NCBI GenBank assembly: GCA_024275915.1 | Contig: JAJRYG010000016.1 | Span: forward strand, 1 to 48,531 | Direction: 5' to 3' | Origin: Gammaproteobacteria bacterium | GTDB lineage: Bacteria > Pseudomonadota > Gammaproteobacteria > UBA6429 > Thiohalophilaceae | DNA length: 48,531 bases | The notes under the pieces: generated by a model | Seen by the model: the letters and a program-made list of their open reading frames with translations, nothing else | What the model was told of the DNA's origin: nothing | The model's database searches: none | In this document: piece by piece, positions 34,475 through 42,292 of the stretch | Numbering within the stretch: position 1 is the stretch's first letter | How the letters are laid out: each line of letters opens with the position of its first letter | Made by a program: the position numbers and the translations under genes

Positions 34475-35077
34475 ATGGTAATACTCAGAGACCCCCCTGC
34501 TTTTATGCAACGCAGAACATTCATCAAATCCATTGTCGCCAGCAGTGCCGCAATGGCCACTCCCGGGGTTGCCCGCAGTGCCCGCAATCAGCCTTCGATG
34601 CGCTATCTGCGTCCGCCGGGTGCCTGGGCCGAAGAGGAATTCCTCAGCCGCTGTATTCGCTGTGGCCAGTGTGGCGAAATCTGCCCGAACCGCTGCATCA
34701 GCTATTTTGGTCTGGAAAACGGCCTGGCCTCCATCGACACCCCCTACATCATTCCCCGTGACAAGGGCTGCATCCTGTGCATGAAGTGTGGCGATGTCTG
34801 TCCCACGGGGGCCATTCCTCCGATTGAACGCACCGCCGAAGCGATCATCGGCGGAGTCAAGATGGGCAAGGCGCGGGTGGATGAGCGCTTGTGCCTGTCC
34901 TTTCAGGGCAAGACCTGCGGGGTCTGCTACCGGGCCTGTCCACTGCAGGATGTGGCCATCTATGTGGGCCTGCTGGAGCAGCCCCATGTCACCGACAAAT
35001 GTGTTGGCTGTGGGCTGTGTGAGCGCTCCTGCATACAGATGCCCCAGGCGATTCGCATCATACCGGACCACGGATAA
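34475..35077 (+). CDS. napG: NapG-like periplasmic ferredoxin (first copy)
   Basis: 200 residues. ATG 34475 has an AAAGG site; ATG 34505 would also give a twin-arginine leader (QRRTFIKS). Four Cys clusters bind [4Fe-4S]: CIRCGQCGEICP, CILCMKCGDVCP, CGVCYRACP and CVGCGLCERSC. The sequence MRYLRPPGAWAEEEFLSRCI is typical of NapG/MauM. NapG is thought to shuttle electrons from NapH to the reductase side, exported folded through Tat. Its stop abuts the NapH start (TAAATG). A second NapG-like gene follows napH. Confidence 0.88.
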   Translation: MVILRDPPAFMQRRTFIKSIVASSAAMATPGVARSARNQPSMRYLRPPGAWAEEEFLSRCIRCGQCGEICPNRCISYFGLENGLASIDTPYIIPRDKGCILCMKCGDVCPTGAIPPIERTAEAIIGGVKMGKARVDERLCLSFQGKTCGVCYRACPLQDVAIYVGLLEQPHVTDKCVGCGLCERSCIQMPQAIRIIPDHG

Positions 35078-36097
35078 ATGACGAGCTCGACGAACAAACT
35101 GTTTTTCATCTGGCGCCACCTGAACAAGTTGCGCTGGCTGGTGTTGTCACTGGTGTTTGCCATGCTGGTGGCCCTGCCTTTCGTGCATGTCTACCAGACC
35201 TACGTGGCGGCCCATGCCTATGATCTTTTGGCTCCCTCGGAAAAACGGCTCTATGACATCATGGAGACCCTGACCGCGCCGTTGACCAACGATCCGGCCG
35301 AGGATCTGGATGCCATCAAGGGCAATACCTGGTCCGGCACCTTCTGGGAACTCAAGCTCAGTGACCCGCTGGCCGTGGTGGGTCAGACGGCAGCGACATT
35401 GAAGGTCTATACCCCGTTTCTGCTCACGGCCCTGATCCCCCTCATTCTCACCGTGCTGTTTGGCCGTTTCTATTGTGGCTGGATCTGTCCGGCAACCTTG
35501 ATGTACGAACTCAACAGCAATCTGGCCGCCTGGTTACAGAAGCTTGGGCTTAGAACCGGCAACCGGCGCTTCGACTTGCGTATCAAGTATCTGGTGCTGC
35601 TGGTGGGGCTGGTTCTTTCGGCCCTCACGGGGGTGGTGCTGGTGGCGGCCATCTACCCACCCGTGCTCATCGGGCGTGAAATCTACTATGCCATTGCCCT
35701 CGGCGGCTTCGGTGCCGGCAGTGTCTTTCTGCTCGGTACCCTGCTGTTCGACCTGATGGTGGCACGGCGTGGATTCTGCCGTTACCTGTGCCCGGGTGGG
35801 GCCCTGTATTCCCTGCTGGGGCGCTACCGGTTGTTGCGAATCCAGCGCATCGTCGAGACCTGTAACGACTGTGCCAAATGCAATGCCGTGTGTGAGTTTG
35901 GCCTCGATCCCCTGCGTGACGGCTTTGGCCAGGAATGCAACAACTGCACCGCCTGCATGGCGGTGTGCCCCACCGATGCCCTGACCTTCAAGGTGCGCTT
36001 TCAGGATCAGTCGGCGCAGGGTCCCGGGCACCTGGGGCGCCGCTACCGAAATCAACAGCAAGGCAAGCAACAGGAAAAGGAAGAGGTCGAATCATGA
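35078..36097 (+). CDS. napH: NapH-like membrane polyferredoxin
   Basis: 339 residues, inner-membrane quinol-oxidising iron-sulfur protein. Helices include LRWLVLSLVFAMLVALPFV, FLLTALIPLILTVLFG, YLVLLVGLVLSALTGVVLVA and AGSVFLLGTLLFDLMVA. Between them are FYCGWICP and FCRYLCPGGALYSLL. Two [4Fe-4S] motifs sit in the cytoplasmic tail (CNDCAKCNAVC, CNNCTACMAVCPTDAL). The periplasmic loop after helix one is long (about 90 residues). It starts immediately after napG and overlaps the next gene by four bases (ATGA). Confidence 0.88.
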   Translation: MTSSTNKLFFIWRHLNKLRWLVLSLVFAMLVALPFVHVYQTYVAAHAYDLLAPSEKRLYDIMETLTAPLTNDPAEDLDAIKGNTWSGTFWELKLSDPLAVVGQTAATLKVYTPFLLTALIPLILTVLFGRFYCGWICPATLMYELNSNLAAWLQKLGLRTGNRRFDLRIKYLVLLVGLVLSALTGVVLVAAIYPPVLIGREIYYAIALGGFGAGSVFLLGTLLFDLMVARRGFCRYLCPGGALYSLLGRYRLLRIQRIVETCNDCAKCNAVCEFGLDPLRDGFGQECNNCTACMAVCPTDALTFKVRFQDQSAQGPGHLGRRYRNQQQGKQQEKEEVES

Positions 36098-36708
36098 CTC
36101 GGCGTCGGTTCCTGAAAAAAGCAGCGGTCGGCACCGGCATGCTGGTGGCGGCCAGCTTGCCTTACGGGCTGGCAAGGCTGATGACGCCCAGGGAAGCGCT
36201 GGCCCAGCCTGCGTGGCGCCGCCTGCGGCCACCGGGCGCGCTCAAGGATGAAGCCGCTTTCAATGCCGCCTGCATCGGTTGCGGCCTGTGCGGTTAGGTC
36301 TGCCCACCCCGCTGTATCCGTTTCTATTCCCGCGAAGGGGGGGACAAGGTCAACACGCCCTATATCAATCCCGAGTACAAGGCCTGCATTCTCTGCAACA
36401 AGTGCATGGAGGTATGTCCCACCGAGGCCTTGACCGAAACCCCCCGTTTCGACATCGACATGGGCATTGCCCAGATCGATCGCACGGCCTGTTATCCCTG
36501 GGTGAATCGCGGCATCTGTGGTGCCTGTGTGGCCATCTGTCCACTTGGTAACCGTGCCATCAAGTTCAAGATGTGGAACCAGTACCAGCCTATCGTGCAG
36601 AAGGATTGTGTCGGTTGCGGCCTGTGTGTCGAGGTCTGCCCCCATCCCAGCCTGCCGATCCGGATTGTTGCACGCAGTGAAGGGACAGTCATGAGTCATC
36701 GTGTCTGA
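36094..36708 (+). pseudogene. NapG-like ferredoxin (second copy), interrupted by an in-frame TAG
   Basis: The frame starts MTRRRFLKKAAVGTGM (Tat signal) and runs to codon 67, then TAG at 36295-36297, then 136 more in-frame codons. The stop falls inside the first [4Fe-4S] motif: CIGCGLCG, stop, VCPPRC. CAG (Gln) would restore CIGCGLCGQVCPP, a standard motif, by one C-to-T difference. The downstream clusters CILCNKCMEVCP, CGACVAICP and CVGCGLCVEVCP are intact, so decay is recent if real. Translation is coupled to napH by ATGA. Either a nonsense mutation, an error or suppression. Confidence 0.85.
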
Positions 36709-36736
36709 ATCGTTGAAGAGAAGAACGGGGTTAAGC

Positions 36737-37318
36737 ATGAGAATAAAAAGGTTGGTGACACTGTGCTTGCTGATGGGCCTTGCGGCTCCCAGTGTGCTTG
36801 CCCACCATGTGCTCGGCCGTCCGGCCTACAGCCTCAACGAGGATTCCAATACCCCGCCGAGCATGCAGGTGGAAACCCAGATCGGTGACTATTTCGTCAC
36901 CTACATGGTCTATCCGGCTTTTCCCAAACCCAACGAGCCGGGGCGCATCAACCTGTACGCCACGCGTATCGACAACAACGAGCCCTTGAATGCCGAGGTC
37001 ACCTTCACGGTACGGGATGACAGCTGGTTCAGCGACAAGGAAGAAAAACTGGGCGCCCAGGTCATCGATGACAATGTCTACCGTCAGGGTTTCATGTTTC
37101 GTGAAAAGGGCAAGTACATCATCACGGCCGAATTCACGGCCAATGGCGAACCCTATCGCATCGACTTTCCGCTGCAGATCGGCGAGGCCTCGCCCATCGG
37201 TCCCGTTGGCATTGCCATCGGCGCCATCGTGCTGGTGCTGGTGGGGGTGAACGTGTTCCAGCGCAAGCGCCTGCAACGCCTCAAGACCCGCGATTACCAC
37301 AAGCAGAGGGAAGGTTGA
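36737..37318 (+). CDS. FixH/YtkA-like periplasmic protein
   Basis: 193 residues from ATG 36737 (a start at 36701 would add 12 unlikely residues). A signal peptide (VTLCLLMGLAAPSVLAHHVL) is followed by a beta-sandwich: VETQIGDYFVTYMVYPAFPK, NLYATRIDNNEPLNAEVTFT, DDNVYRQGFMFREKGKYIIT. A C-terminal membrane helix (GPVGIAIGAIVLVLVGVNVF) ends it. The fold type resembles YtkA/FixH domains, seen near cytochrome oxidase and copper or nitrogen-oxide genes. Here it lies between the second napG and a large polyferredoxin, apparently as an accessory of the same electron-transfer module. Confidence 0.7.
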   Translation: MRIKRLVTLCLLMGLAAPSVLAHHVLGRPAYSLNEDSNTPPSMQVETQIGDYFVTYMVYPAFPKPNEPGRINLYATRIDNNEPLNAEVTFTVRDDSWFSDKEEKLGAQVIDDNVYRQGFMFREKGKYIITAEFTANGEPYRIDFPLQIGEASPIGPVGIAIGAIVLVLVGVNVFQRKRLQRLKTRDYHKQREG

Positions 37319-37321
37319 GCC

Positions 37322-38893
37322 ATGGCGGATCCGCTGCAGCAACTGGTGTGCAAGTCACCGGGTATCATGGCCCATCCCGGTCTGCCTACCATCTGGGTGG
37401 AAGCCGTTCTGCTGGCCATGTTGCTGCTGGCCGGCTGGATGCTGTGGCGGCCGCAGCGCGCCATCGTCACGAGCGGGGGCGCACAAAGCCTGGCCGGCTG
37501 GCCGGTCATCGGTCCGTGGATGAAACAGGCCCTGACCCGGCCCTGGACCCTGGTGATCCTGCGGCTCATTACCGCCGCAATTTTCCTGCTGGTGATCTAT
37601 GCCGGCCTGTTTGGCTCGCCGCTGGCCGAGCGCAACATCGCCACCGTACTCACCTGGTCCCTGTGGTGGACCGGGCTCATCATGTCGGTATATTTCGTCG
37701 GTTCCGCCTGGTGTGCCATCTGTCCCTGGGATGCCATTGCCACCTGGCTGGTGCGCCGTCGCCTGTGGGGCAGGGGAGAGGAGACCGCCTCGCTCAATCT
37801 GCGCGTGCCGCGTTTGATCCGCAATGTCTGGCCGGCCTGGTGGATGTTCATCGGCCTGACCTGGCTGGAGCTGGGGCTGGGCATCACCACCAGTCCCTAC
37901 ATGACCGCCATCCTCGCCCTGGTGATCCTGGTGCTCACCACCGTGTCGCTGGCCGTGTTCGAGCGCAAGGCCTTTTGCCGTTATTTCTGCTCGGTGGGGC
38001 GTACCGTGGGCGTGTATTCGGAACTGTCACCTATTGCCCTGCGTCCCATCGACCCGGACATCTGTGCCCGTTGCAAGACCCTGGAGTGTTATCACGGCAC
38101 CGAGACCATTGAGCCTTGCCCGACCCACCTGGTCATGGGGCGGCTGAAAGAGAATACCTACTGCACCTCCTGTGGCGCCTGCACCCAGTCCTGCCCCTAC
38201 CAGAACATTGCCTGGAGCGCCCGGCCCACCGGTGAAGAGGCCATGCACACGGCGCGGCCCCACTGGGATGCAGCCTGGTTCATTCTTGGCCTGGTGGCGC
38301 TGACCAGCTTTCATGGCCTGAGCATGCTGCCCGGCTGGGAGCAGTGGATGCGCAGTCTGGCGCATGCCATCGGTGATTCGGGCCAGCTGCTGTGGAGCTT
38401 CACCATCGGCATGGCCGGCAGCCTGCTGGTGCCGGCGGCGCTGTTCAGCCTCGCCGTGTTCGTCACCTGGAAGCTCATTGGCAAGGCCCTGCCTTATCAA
38501 CGCCTGTTTGCCCTGCTGGCCATCGCCACCCTGCCGCTGGCCTTCGCCTATCACCTGGCCCACAACATTAACCACATGGTGCGCGAAGGCAAGGGCGCCA
38601 GCAGTGTGCTGCTCAATCCGCTGGGCAGCGGTACCCTGCCCATGACAGAGGCGGAAATGCACCTGCGCCATCTGCAGCCGCTGGTGCAGCAGGACATCCT
38701 GTTCGCCCTGCAGGCCGGCCTGCTGGTGTTTGGTTTCTGGCTGGCCATGCGTATCCTGCGCCACCGCATGGTGGCGCTGATGGGTACCACCGTGTTGAAC
38801 AAGACCCTGCTGCTGCCCATGCTGGTGTTCATCAGCAGCATCACCCTGTTCAATCTGTGGTTGCTGATGCAGCCCATGATCATGAGGATGTAA
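37322..38893 (+). CDS. Large NapH/MauN-like membrane polyferredoxin
   Basis: 523 residues with about ten membrane helices in two blocks. Block one has WVEAVLLAMLLLAGWML, LRLITAAIFLLVIYAGL, WWTGLIMSVYFVGSAW and the motifs WCAICPWDA and FCRYFCSVGRTVG of NapH/RdxA-type proteins. Iron-sulfur sites CARCKTLECYHG, a nearby EPCPTHL and CTSCGACTQSCPY follow. The second block (from about 310) is an added membrane domain (FILGLVALTSFHGLSML, GMAGSLLVPAALFSLAVFVT, and a His-rich loop AYHLAHNINHMV). The latter resembles heme- or quinone-binding helices, but this is inferred. It starts three bases after the FixH-like gene. Confidence 0.82.
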   Translation: MADPLQQLVCKSPGIMAHPGLPTIWVEAVLLAMLLLAGWMLWRPQRAIVTSGGAQSLAGWPVIGPWMKQALTRPWTLVILRLITAAIFLLVIYAGLFGSPLAERNIATVLTWSLWWTGLIMSVYFVGSAWCAICPWDAIATWLVRRRLWGRGEETASLNLRVPRLIRNVWPAWWMFIGLTWLELGLGITTSPYMTAILALVILVLTTVSLAVFERKAFCRYFCSVGRTVGVYSELSPIALRPIDPDICARCKTLECYHGTETIEPCPTHLVMGRLKENTYCTSCGACTQSCPYQNIAWSARPTGEEAMHTARPHWDAAWFILGLVALTSFHGLSMLPGWEQWMRSLAHAIGDSGQLLWSFTIGMAGSLLVPAALFSLAVFVTWKLIGKALPYQRLFALLAIATLPLAFAYHLAHNINHMVREGKGASSVLLNPLGSGTLPMTEAEMHLRHLQPLVQQDILFALQAGLLVFGFWLAMRILRHRMVALMGTTVLNKTLLLPMLVFISSITLFNLWLLMQPMIMRM

Positions 38894-38895
38894 GG

Positions 38896-39501
38896 GTGGA
38901 TCGGCGCGCCTTTTTCCGTCAGGCCCTGCGCAAGAGCGGTGAGCAGGTGGTCAAGCACGTGGATGCCAAAGTGAGCCGTCAGGCCAGCCGCTGGATCCGG
39001 CCCCCTTTTGCCCTCGATGAACTGGAATTCCTGCTCGCCTGCACCCGTTGTGGTGACTGTGTCACAGCCTGTCCCCATCAGGTGGTATTTTCCCTCTCGG
39101 CGCGGCTGGGGGCCAGGGTGGCCGCCACACCAGCGCTGGATCTGGCCAACAAGGGTTGTCATCTGTGTGAAGACTGGCCCTGTGTGTCCGCCTGTGAGCC
39201 TGGCGCTCTGGTGTGGCCGGTGCGGGCAGAAGAGGCCGAGGATGAGGATGAGGAGGATACCCCGAAGCCCTTGCCGCAGCTGGCCCGGCTGAGCATCGAC
39301 ACGGCCACCTGCCTGCCTTACAGCGGTCCCGAATGCGGTGCCTGTGCCCACAGCTGCCCGGTGCCTGGCGCACTGTCCTGGCAGCAGACAAGACCCGTCA
39401 TCGATGCCACGGTCTGTATCGGCTGCGCCCAGTGCCGTGAGGCCTGCATCGTCGAACCCAAAGCTATCACGCTGCAGTCACGCAACCATCAAGCGGCCTG
39501 A
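38896..39501 (+). CDS. napF: NapF-like ferredoxin
   Basis: 201 residues from GTG 38896, three bases after the polyferredoxin stop, with an AAGG-type site overlapping that stop. The start gives MDRRAFFRQALRKSG, the NapF-type leader. Clusters: CTRCGDCVTACP, CHLCEDWPCVSACEPGAL, CLPYSGPECGACAHSCP and CIGCAQCREAC, four possible [4Fe-4S] sites. NapF is cytoplasmic and linked to iron-sulfur loading of NapA before export. An acidic insert (EDEDEEDTPKP) lies mid-protein. It closes the plus-strand cluster; the next genes run on the minus strand. Confidence 0.8.
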   Translation: MDRRAFFRQALRKSGEQVVKHVDAKVSRQASRWIRPPFALDELEFLLACTRCGDCVTACPHQVVFSLSARLGARVAATPALDLANKGCHLCEDWPCVSACEPGALVWPVRAEEAEDEDEEDTPKPLPQLARLSIDTATCLPYSGPECGACAHSCPVPGALSWQQTRPVIDATVCIGCAQCREACIVEPKAITLQSRNHQAA

Positions 39502-39502
39502 A

Positions 39503-39541
39503 AAAAACCACTCTATGCCCGTCTGCGATCAGACGAGGGCA
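39503..39541 (-). terminator. Terminator for the carS/DUF2238 transcript
   Basis: Minus-strand hairpin TGCCC/GGGCA and GTCTG/CAGAC (39516-39541, loop ATCG) followed after nine bases by seven T residues (39503-39507 region). It lies nine bases after the CDP-archaeol-synthase-like stop and may also end the plus-strand nap transcript. Confidence 0.5.
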
Positions 39542-39549
39542 GATCGTCA

Positions 39550-40029
39550 TCAATAAGGGTGTTTGCGAATGTGCAGCTTGTACAGGAACCGTGATAACAG
39601 CAGTTCCGAAATCACAAAGGCCGTGACGATGGCGGCAATGGCTGCCAGTGACAGATCGAACATCGACTTCAGGGCCAGCAGTGGCAACAGGGACTCAGGG
39701 ATCTGATCCAGACCAATGAACCTTGAACCGGGAGGCTTGCCCAGACGTCGTTTGACAAAGCTGGACAACAGATCACCGGCCATGGCAAGGAAGCCGATGA
39801 TCAGGCTTGCCTGCAGGGGGATGCCCAGAAGCAGGCCGGTCAGAACCGTGGCGACCAGGGCCGCGATCAGGCCGCGAACCGTTTTTGATGCACCCAGCAG
39901 GGGGTGGCCATCAGGCAGGATCCAGCCCGCATCGAGGGGACAGTCGTAGCGATCGGCGAACAGCTTGCGAGCGATAATGGGCGCCCCGTTTGCCGTCATG
40001 ATCAGGATCAGCAGTTTTAACTCCAGCAT
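39550..40029 (-). CDS. CDP-archaeol synthase-like membrane protein (DUF46/CarS family)
   Basis: 159 residues from ATG 40029; a longer upstream frame is antisense-like. Family motifs are ANGAPIIARKLFADR, DAGWILPDGHPLLGASKTVR and MAGDLLSSFVKRRLGKPPGS, then GLDQIPESLLPLLALK. These match the cytidylyltransferase-related CarS family, with hydrophobic segments (RGLIAALVATVLTGLLLG, LSLAAIAAIVTAFVISELLL) in the membrane. In archaea it activates the ether lipid core with CTP; in bacteria the role is uncertain and may be phospholipid precursor activation. It follows the DUF2238 gene by 13 bases. Confidence 0.82.
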   Translation of the reverse strand: MLELKLLILIMTANGAPIIARKLFADRYDCPLDAGWILPDGHPLLGASKTVRGLIAALVATVLTGLLLGIPLQASLIIGFLAMAGDLLSSFVKRRLGKPPGSRFIGLDQIPESLLPLLALKSMFDLSLAAIAAIVTAFVISELLLSRFLYKLHIRKHPY

Positions 40030-40042
40030 CGCCACGCGATCC

Positions 40043-40660
40043 CTATTTGCCCGGACGGGCCAGTGGCCTTGAGCCCCGGGTCTTGCTGCCCCACCGGGAG
40101 TGCAGCAGGATGGCAAGCATCGCACCGACAATGGCATAGGCCATGTCTTTCTGTGCATCCCAGATGTCCCCCTGGGTAATGGCGATTGAGCAGAGCTCGG
40201 CCGGTTGTTTGCAGAACAGCACCATGGAGAGCCACTCGAGGATTTCATACCAGGCACCGATGGCCGAGATGAATAAAAATCCAATCAGGTAGCTCAGTTT
40301 TCGCGAAACACCCTGGTGGTAAAAGATTTCAAAAAATGGCACCAGCACCGTCAGACCGAACAGAAAATGGATCACCTGGTCGTAGTAATTGCGCTGCCAG
40401 CCGAACCAGTGTGAAAACCAGCTGAAATACGTCATGTTGTTGTAGGTCAGGTTGGCGCCAAACAGGTGGAGGATGACAAACACGGTGAGACTGAGGAAGG
40501 TCAGATTGTTGAAGTCGTAACGCCTGTCGAGCCAGAGCACCAGGGGAAACACCGTGACCACCAGAATGTTTTCCAGTAGCCAGATACCGCGATCAACCGG
40601 GTTGATGGCCAGGGCGAGCCAGATGGCAAGAAAGATGATGACCAGAATTCTCTTGAACAT
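40043..40660 (-). CDS. DUF2238 (YjdF-type) membrane protein
   Basis: 205 residues with about six membrane helices (RILVIIFLAIWLALAI, LENILVVTVFPLVLWL, LTFLSLTVFVILHLFGA and others). DUF2238 marks: GANLTYNN, DQVIHFLFGLTVLVPFFEIF, AIGAWYEILEWL and QGDIWDAQKDMAYAIVGAML, with conserved His, Glu and Asp in membrane positions. E. coli YjdF belongs here and has no known function. It ends in TAG. It is the first gene of a two-gene transcript with the CarS-like gene. Confidence 0.85.
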   Translation of the reverse strand: MFKRILVIIFLAIWLALAINPVDRGIWLLENILVVTVFPLVLWLDRRYDFNNLTFLSLTVFVILHLFGANLTYNNMTYFSWFSHWFGWQRNYYDQVIHFLFGLTVLVPFFEIFYHQGVSRKLSYLIGFLFISAIGAWYEILEWLSMVLFCKQPAELCSIAITQGDIWDAQKDMAYAIVGAMLAILLHSRWGSKTRGSRPLARPGK

Positions 40661-41117
40661 GGGCTATCCGATTTTGTCGTTCGCTGGCCGGGGTTGAACG
40701 GCAGCCGGACACATGCCTGAACAACCTTGTGGCTGGAATGACAAAGGTAGCGGTTTTTGCCTTCCATGGGCACCCCATCACGGCTTTTGCTGGTGTCGCT
40801 CCCCTCGAAACTGGTCGTTGTTGCTGATTTGGTCGCTGTTTGTTGCTTCAGACACAGATTTAAGCGATTGATATTCCGGGATATTTTCGGGGCATGGGCC
40901 AGTTTGACAAGAATCGGGACAAAAATACGGATATATCGTATAAATAATGTCAATAGCGCTGGCATATTGGCGGGGACTCTCCTATACTACATGGCAGCTA
41001 CAGATTATGTTATTGGCAGTTTTGGTCGTTCCCTTCGTGTTACCCCGTTGAATTCTCCGTTACATTACCTGTACGCAACAATCTATTTTTTTTATATTTA
41101 TTCAGGTAAAAAGTCAT
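40661..41117. other. Intergenic region before the cold-shock gene
   Basis: 457 bases between divergent genes. The last 130 bases before ATG 41118 probably form the long leader typical of cold-shock mRNAs. A TATACT at 40983-40988 and a TATAAA at 40939-40944 are -10 candidates; their -35 partners are poor. No gene is supported in it. Confidence 0.4.
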
Positions 41118-41321
41118 ATGGCTACAGGTACAGTAAAGTGGTTTAACGAATCGAAAGGTTTTGGTTTCATTTCTCAGGACGACGGCGGTGCCGATGTATT
41201 CGTACATTTCAGCGCGATCCAGGGCTCAGGCTTCAAAACCCTGACCGAAGGTCAGGCCGTTAGCTACGAAGTGGAAAATGGCCCCAAAGGTCCTCAGGCG
41301 AGCAGCGTTACACCCGCCTAA
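41118..41321 (+). CDS. cspA: Cold-shock domain protein
   Basis: 67 residues, the normal length of CspA-family RNA chaperones. The five-stranded OB fold has RNP1 (KGFGFI) and RNP2 (VFVHF) motifs in [17 protein letters not shown] and [17 protein letters not shown]. It binds single-stranded RNA and melts secondary structure. The subtype (CspA, CspC, CspE) cannot be told. A GGTAAAAAG region before the start gives a weak ribosome site. It is followed by a strong terminator. Confidence 0.95.
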   Translation: MATGTVKWFNESKGFGFISQDDGGADVFVHFSAIQGSGFKTLTEGQAVSYEVENGPKGPQASSVTPA

Positions 41322-41343
41322 GCATCGGATTAGCCGATACCAG

Positions 41344-41371
41344 GAACCCCGCTTCGGCGGGGTTCTTTTTT
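41344..41371 (+). terminator. Rho-independent terminator of the cold-shock gene
   Basis: Arms GAACCCCGC and GCGGGGTTC (41344-41352, 41357-41365) with a TTCG tetraloop, followed by six T residues. It begins 23 bases after the stop. Confidence 0.92.
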
Positions 41372-41420
41372 GCCGCCAGTTTTTTTCCAGACGGCCTCAC
41401 TCCCGCAAAGGACACCTGCA

Positions 41421-41687
41421 TTGAAAAAACTGTTTATTGGCAATCTGCCGGCCAGCACGAATGAAAACGACCTGCGCAGCCTGTTCGCCGAATTCGGCAC
41501 CGTGCGCTCCTCCAAGCTCGTCATGGACATCTTTTCTGGCCAGTGCAAGGGCTTCGGTTTCATCGAAATGGAAGGCCACGAAGCTCGTGCCGCCATCGCC
41601 GGGCTCAACGGCAAGGACTTCAATGGCAAGACCATCAAGGTCAATTTCGAATCTCCCCGTCCCGGTGGCCGTGGCCGACGCCGCTAG
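41421..41687 (+). CDS. Small RRM RNA-binding protein
   Basis: 88 residues from TTG 41421, which has an AAAGGA site eight bases upstream; an in-frame ATG at 41370 lies inside the terminator and is unlikely. One RRM domain: RNP2 KLFIGNL at residue 3, NENDLRSLFAEFGTVRSSKL, RNP1 KGFGFIEM and GKTIKVNFESP. A basic Gly/Arg tail (RPGGRGRRR) follows. Bacterial relatives are cold-inducible and common in cyanobacteria and some proteobacteria; they bind RNA without a defined target. The neighbouring cold-shock gene hints at the same stress. It ends in TAG. Confidence 0.85.
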   Translation: MKKLFIGNLPASTNENDLRSLFAEFGTVRSSKLVMDIFSGQCKGFGFIEMEGHEARAAIAGLNGKDFNGKTIKVNFESPRPGGRGRRR

Positions 41688-41706
41688 TCACAAACCTCAT
41701 CCCGCA

Positions 41707-41736
41707 GGACACAATAAACAAGAGTGTGTTGTGTCC
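41707..41736 (+). other. Hairpin after the RRM gene
   Basis: GGACACAA and TTGTGTCC form 8-bp perfect arms around a 14-base loop, 20 bases after the RRM stop. No T-tract follows. Confidence 0.35.
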
Positions 41737-41874
41737 CCACTGTGAATGGCGGATCCAGACAGCCTCTGACGTATCAGTGTTGCGCACAAGGCAAGGTAAA
41801 CATGTTCTGGATACGGGGGAAGTATCGGCTGCTTGTGGCTGCAGGCACAACATCATGCTTGGCGAAACAAATAG

Positions 41875-42227
41875 TGGTGGGCCCACCAGGACTCGAACCT
41901 GGGACCAAGGGATTCACTCTACCCTGATATTTCTATCAGGAGCGGACTATCTCATCACCCACAAACCTGTATGTGGCTTGCCAGGGTGCGGGACGCTCTT
42001 GCCTGTTATTAAGAACACTTTTGCCCTGTTTCGGGGCAAGTTCTCAGGTAGTCTCTGCACCTTCTGGAAGTGTACCTCCAGCTTGGCTCAGGATTGCCAT
42101 CAGCCCACCTTTTTATTGGGGGCGGCTGTTAAGGTTTCCCTGAATTCATCCCGTTCATTCCATGCCTTTCGACATGGACGCACCATTTTGATGAGTCCCC
42201 TGCTCTAACCAACTGAGCTATAGGCCC
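41875..42227 (-). tRNA. tRNA with CAU anticodon (probable tRNA-Ile2) split by a group I intron
   Basis: Exon 1 is 42227-42191 (acceptor GGGCCTA, D arm GCTC/GAGC, anticodon stem start and CAT). Exon 2 is 41914-41875 (AATCCCT, T arm CCAGG-TTCGAGT-CCTGG, acceptor TGGGCCC, encoded ACCA). Spliced, it makes a 77-nt cloverleaf with anticodon loop CTCATAA. The body (GGGCCTATAGCTCAGTTGG) resembles gammaproteobacterial tRNA-Ile2, whose CAU is modified to lysidine to read AUA; elongator tRNA-Met is the alternative. The intron sits between anticodon base 36 and base 37. The gene lies downstream of rpoD and has its own -10 element at 42293-42298. Confidence 0.93.
41915..42190 (-). ncRNA. Group I self-splicing intron (276 nt) in the tRNA anticodon loop
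   Basis: Read on the minus strand, the 5' exon GGACTCAT pairs with an internal guide GTGCGTCC (one mismatch), placing a U.G pair at the splice site (P1). P2 is CCATG/CATGG. ATTCAGG pairs with CCTGAGC around the core GGCAATCCTGAGCCAAGC (P4 and Q). GGTGCAGAGACTA and GAGATAGTCC give P7, with GACTA/TAGTC pairing. P9 is CCTGATA-GAAA-TATCAGG. The last intron base is G, as required. The core resembles the Azoarcus tRNA-Ile(CAU) subgroup IC3 ribozyme. There is no homing endonuclease gene. Confidence 0.93.
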
Positions 42228-42292
42228 AATATTTTTTGCCGCATTTCCAGGCGCAAGCTGTGCCTGTGTTTGGCGTTCTGATTGGGACGCCG

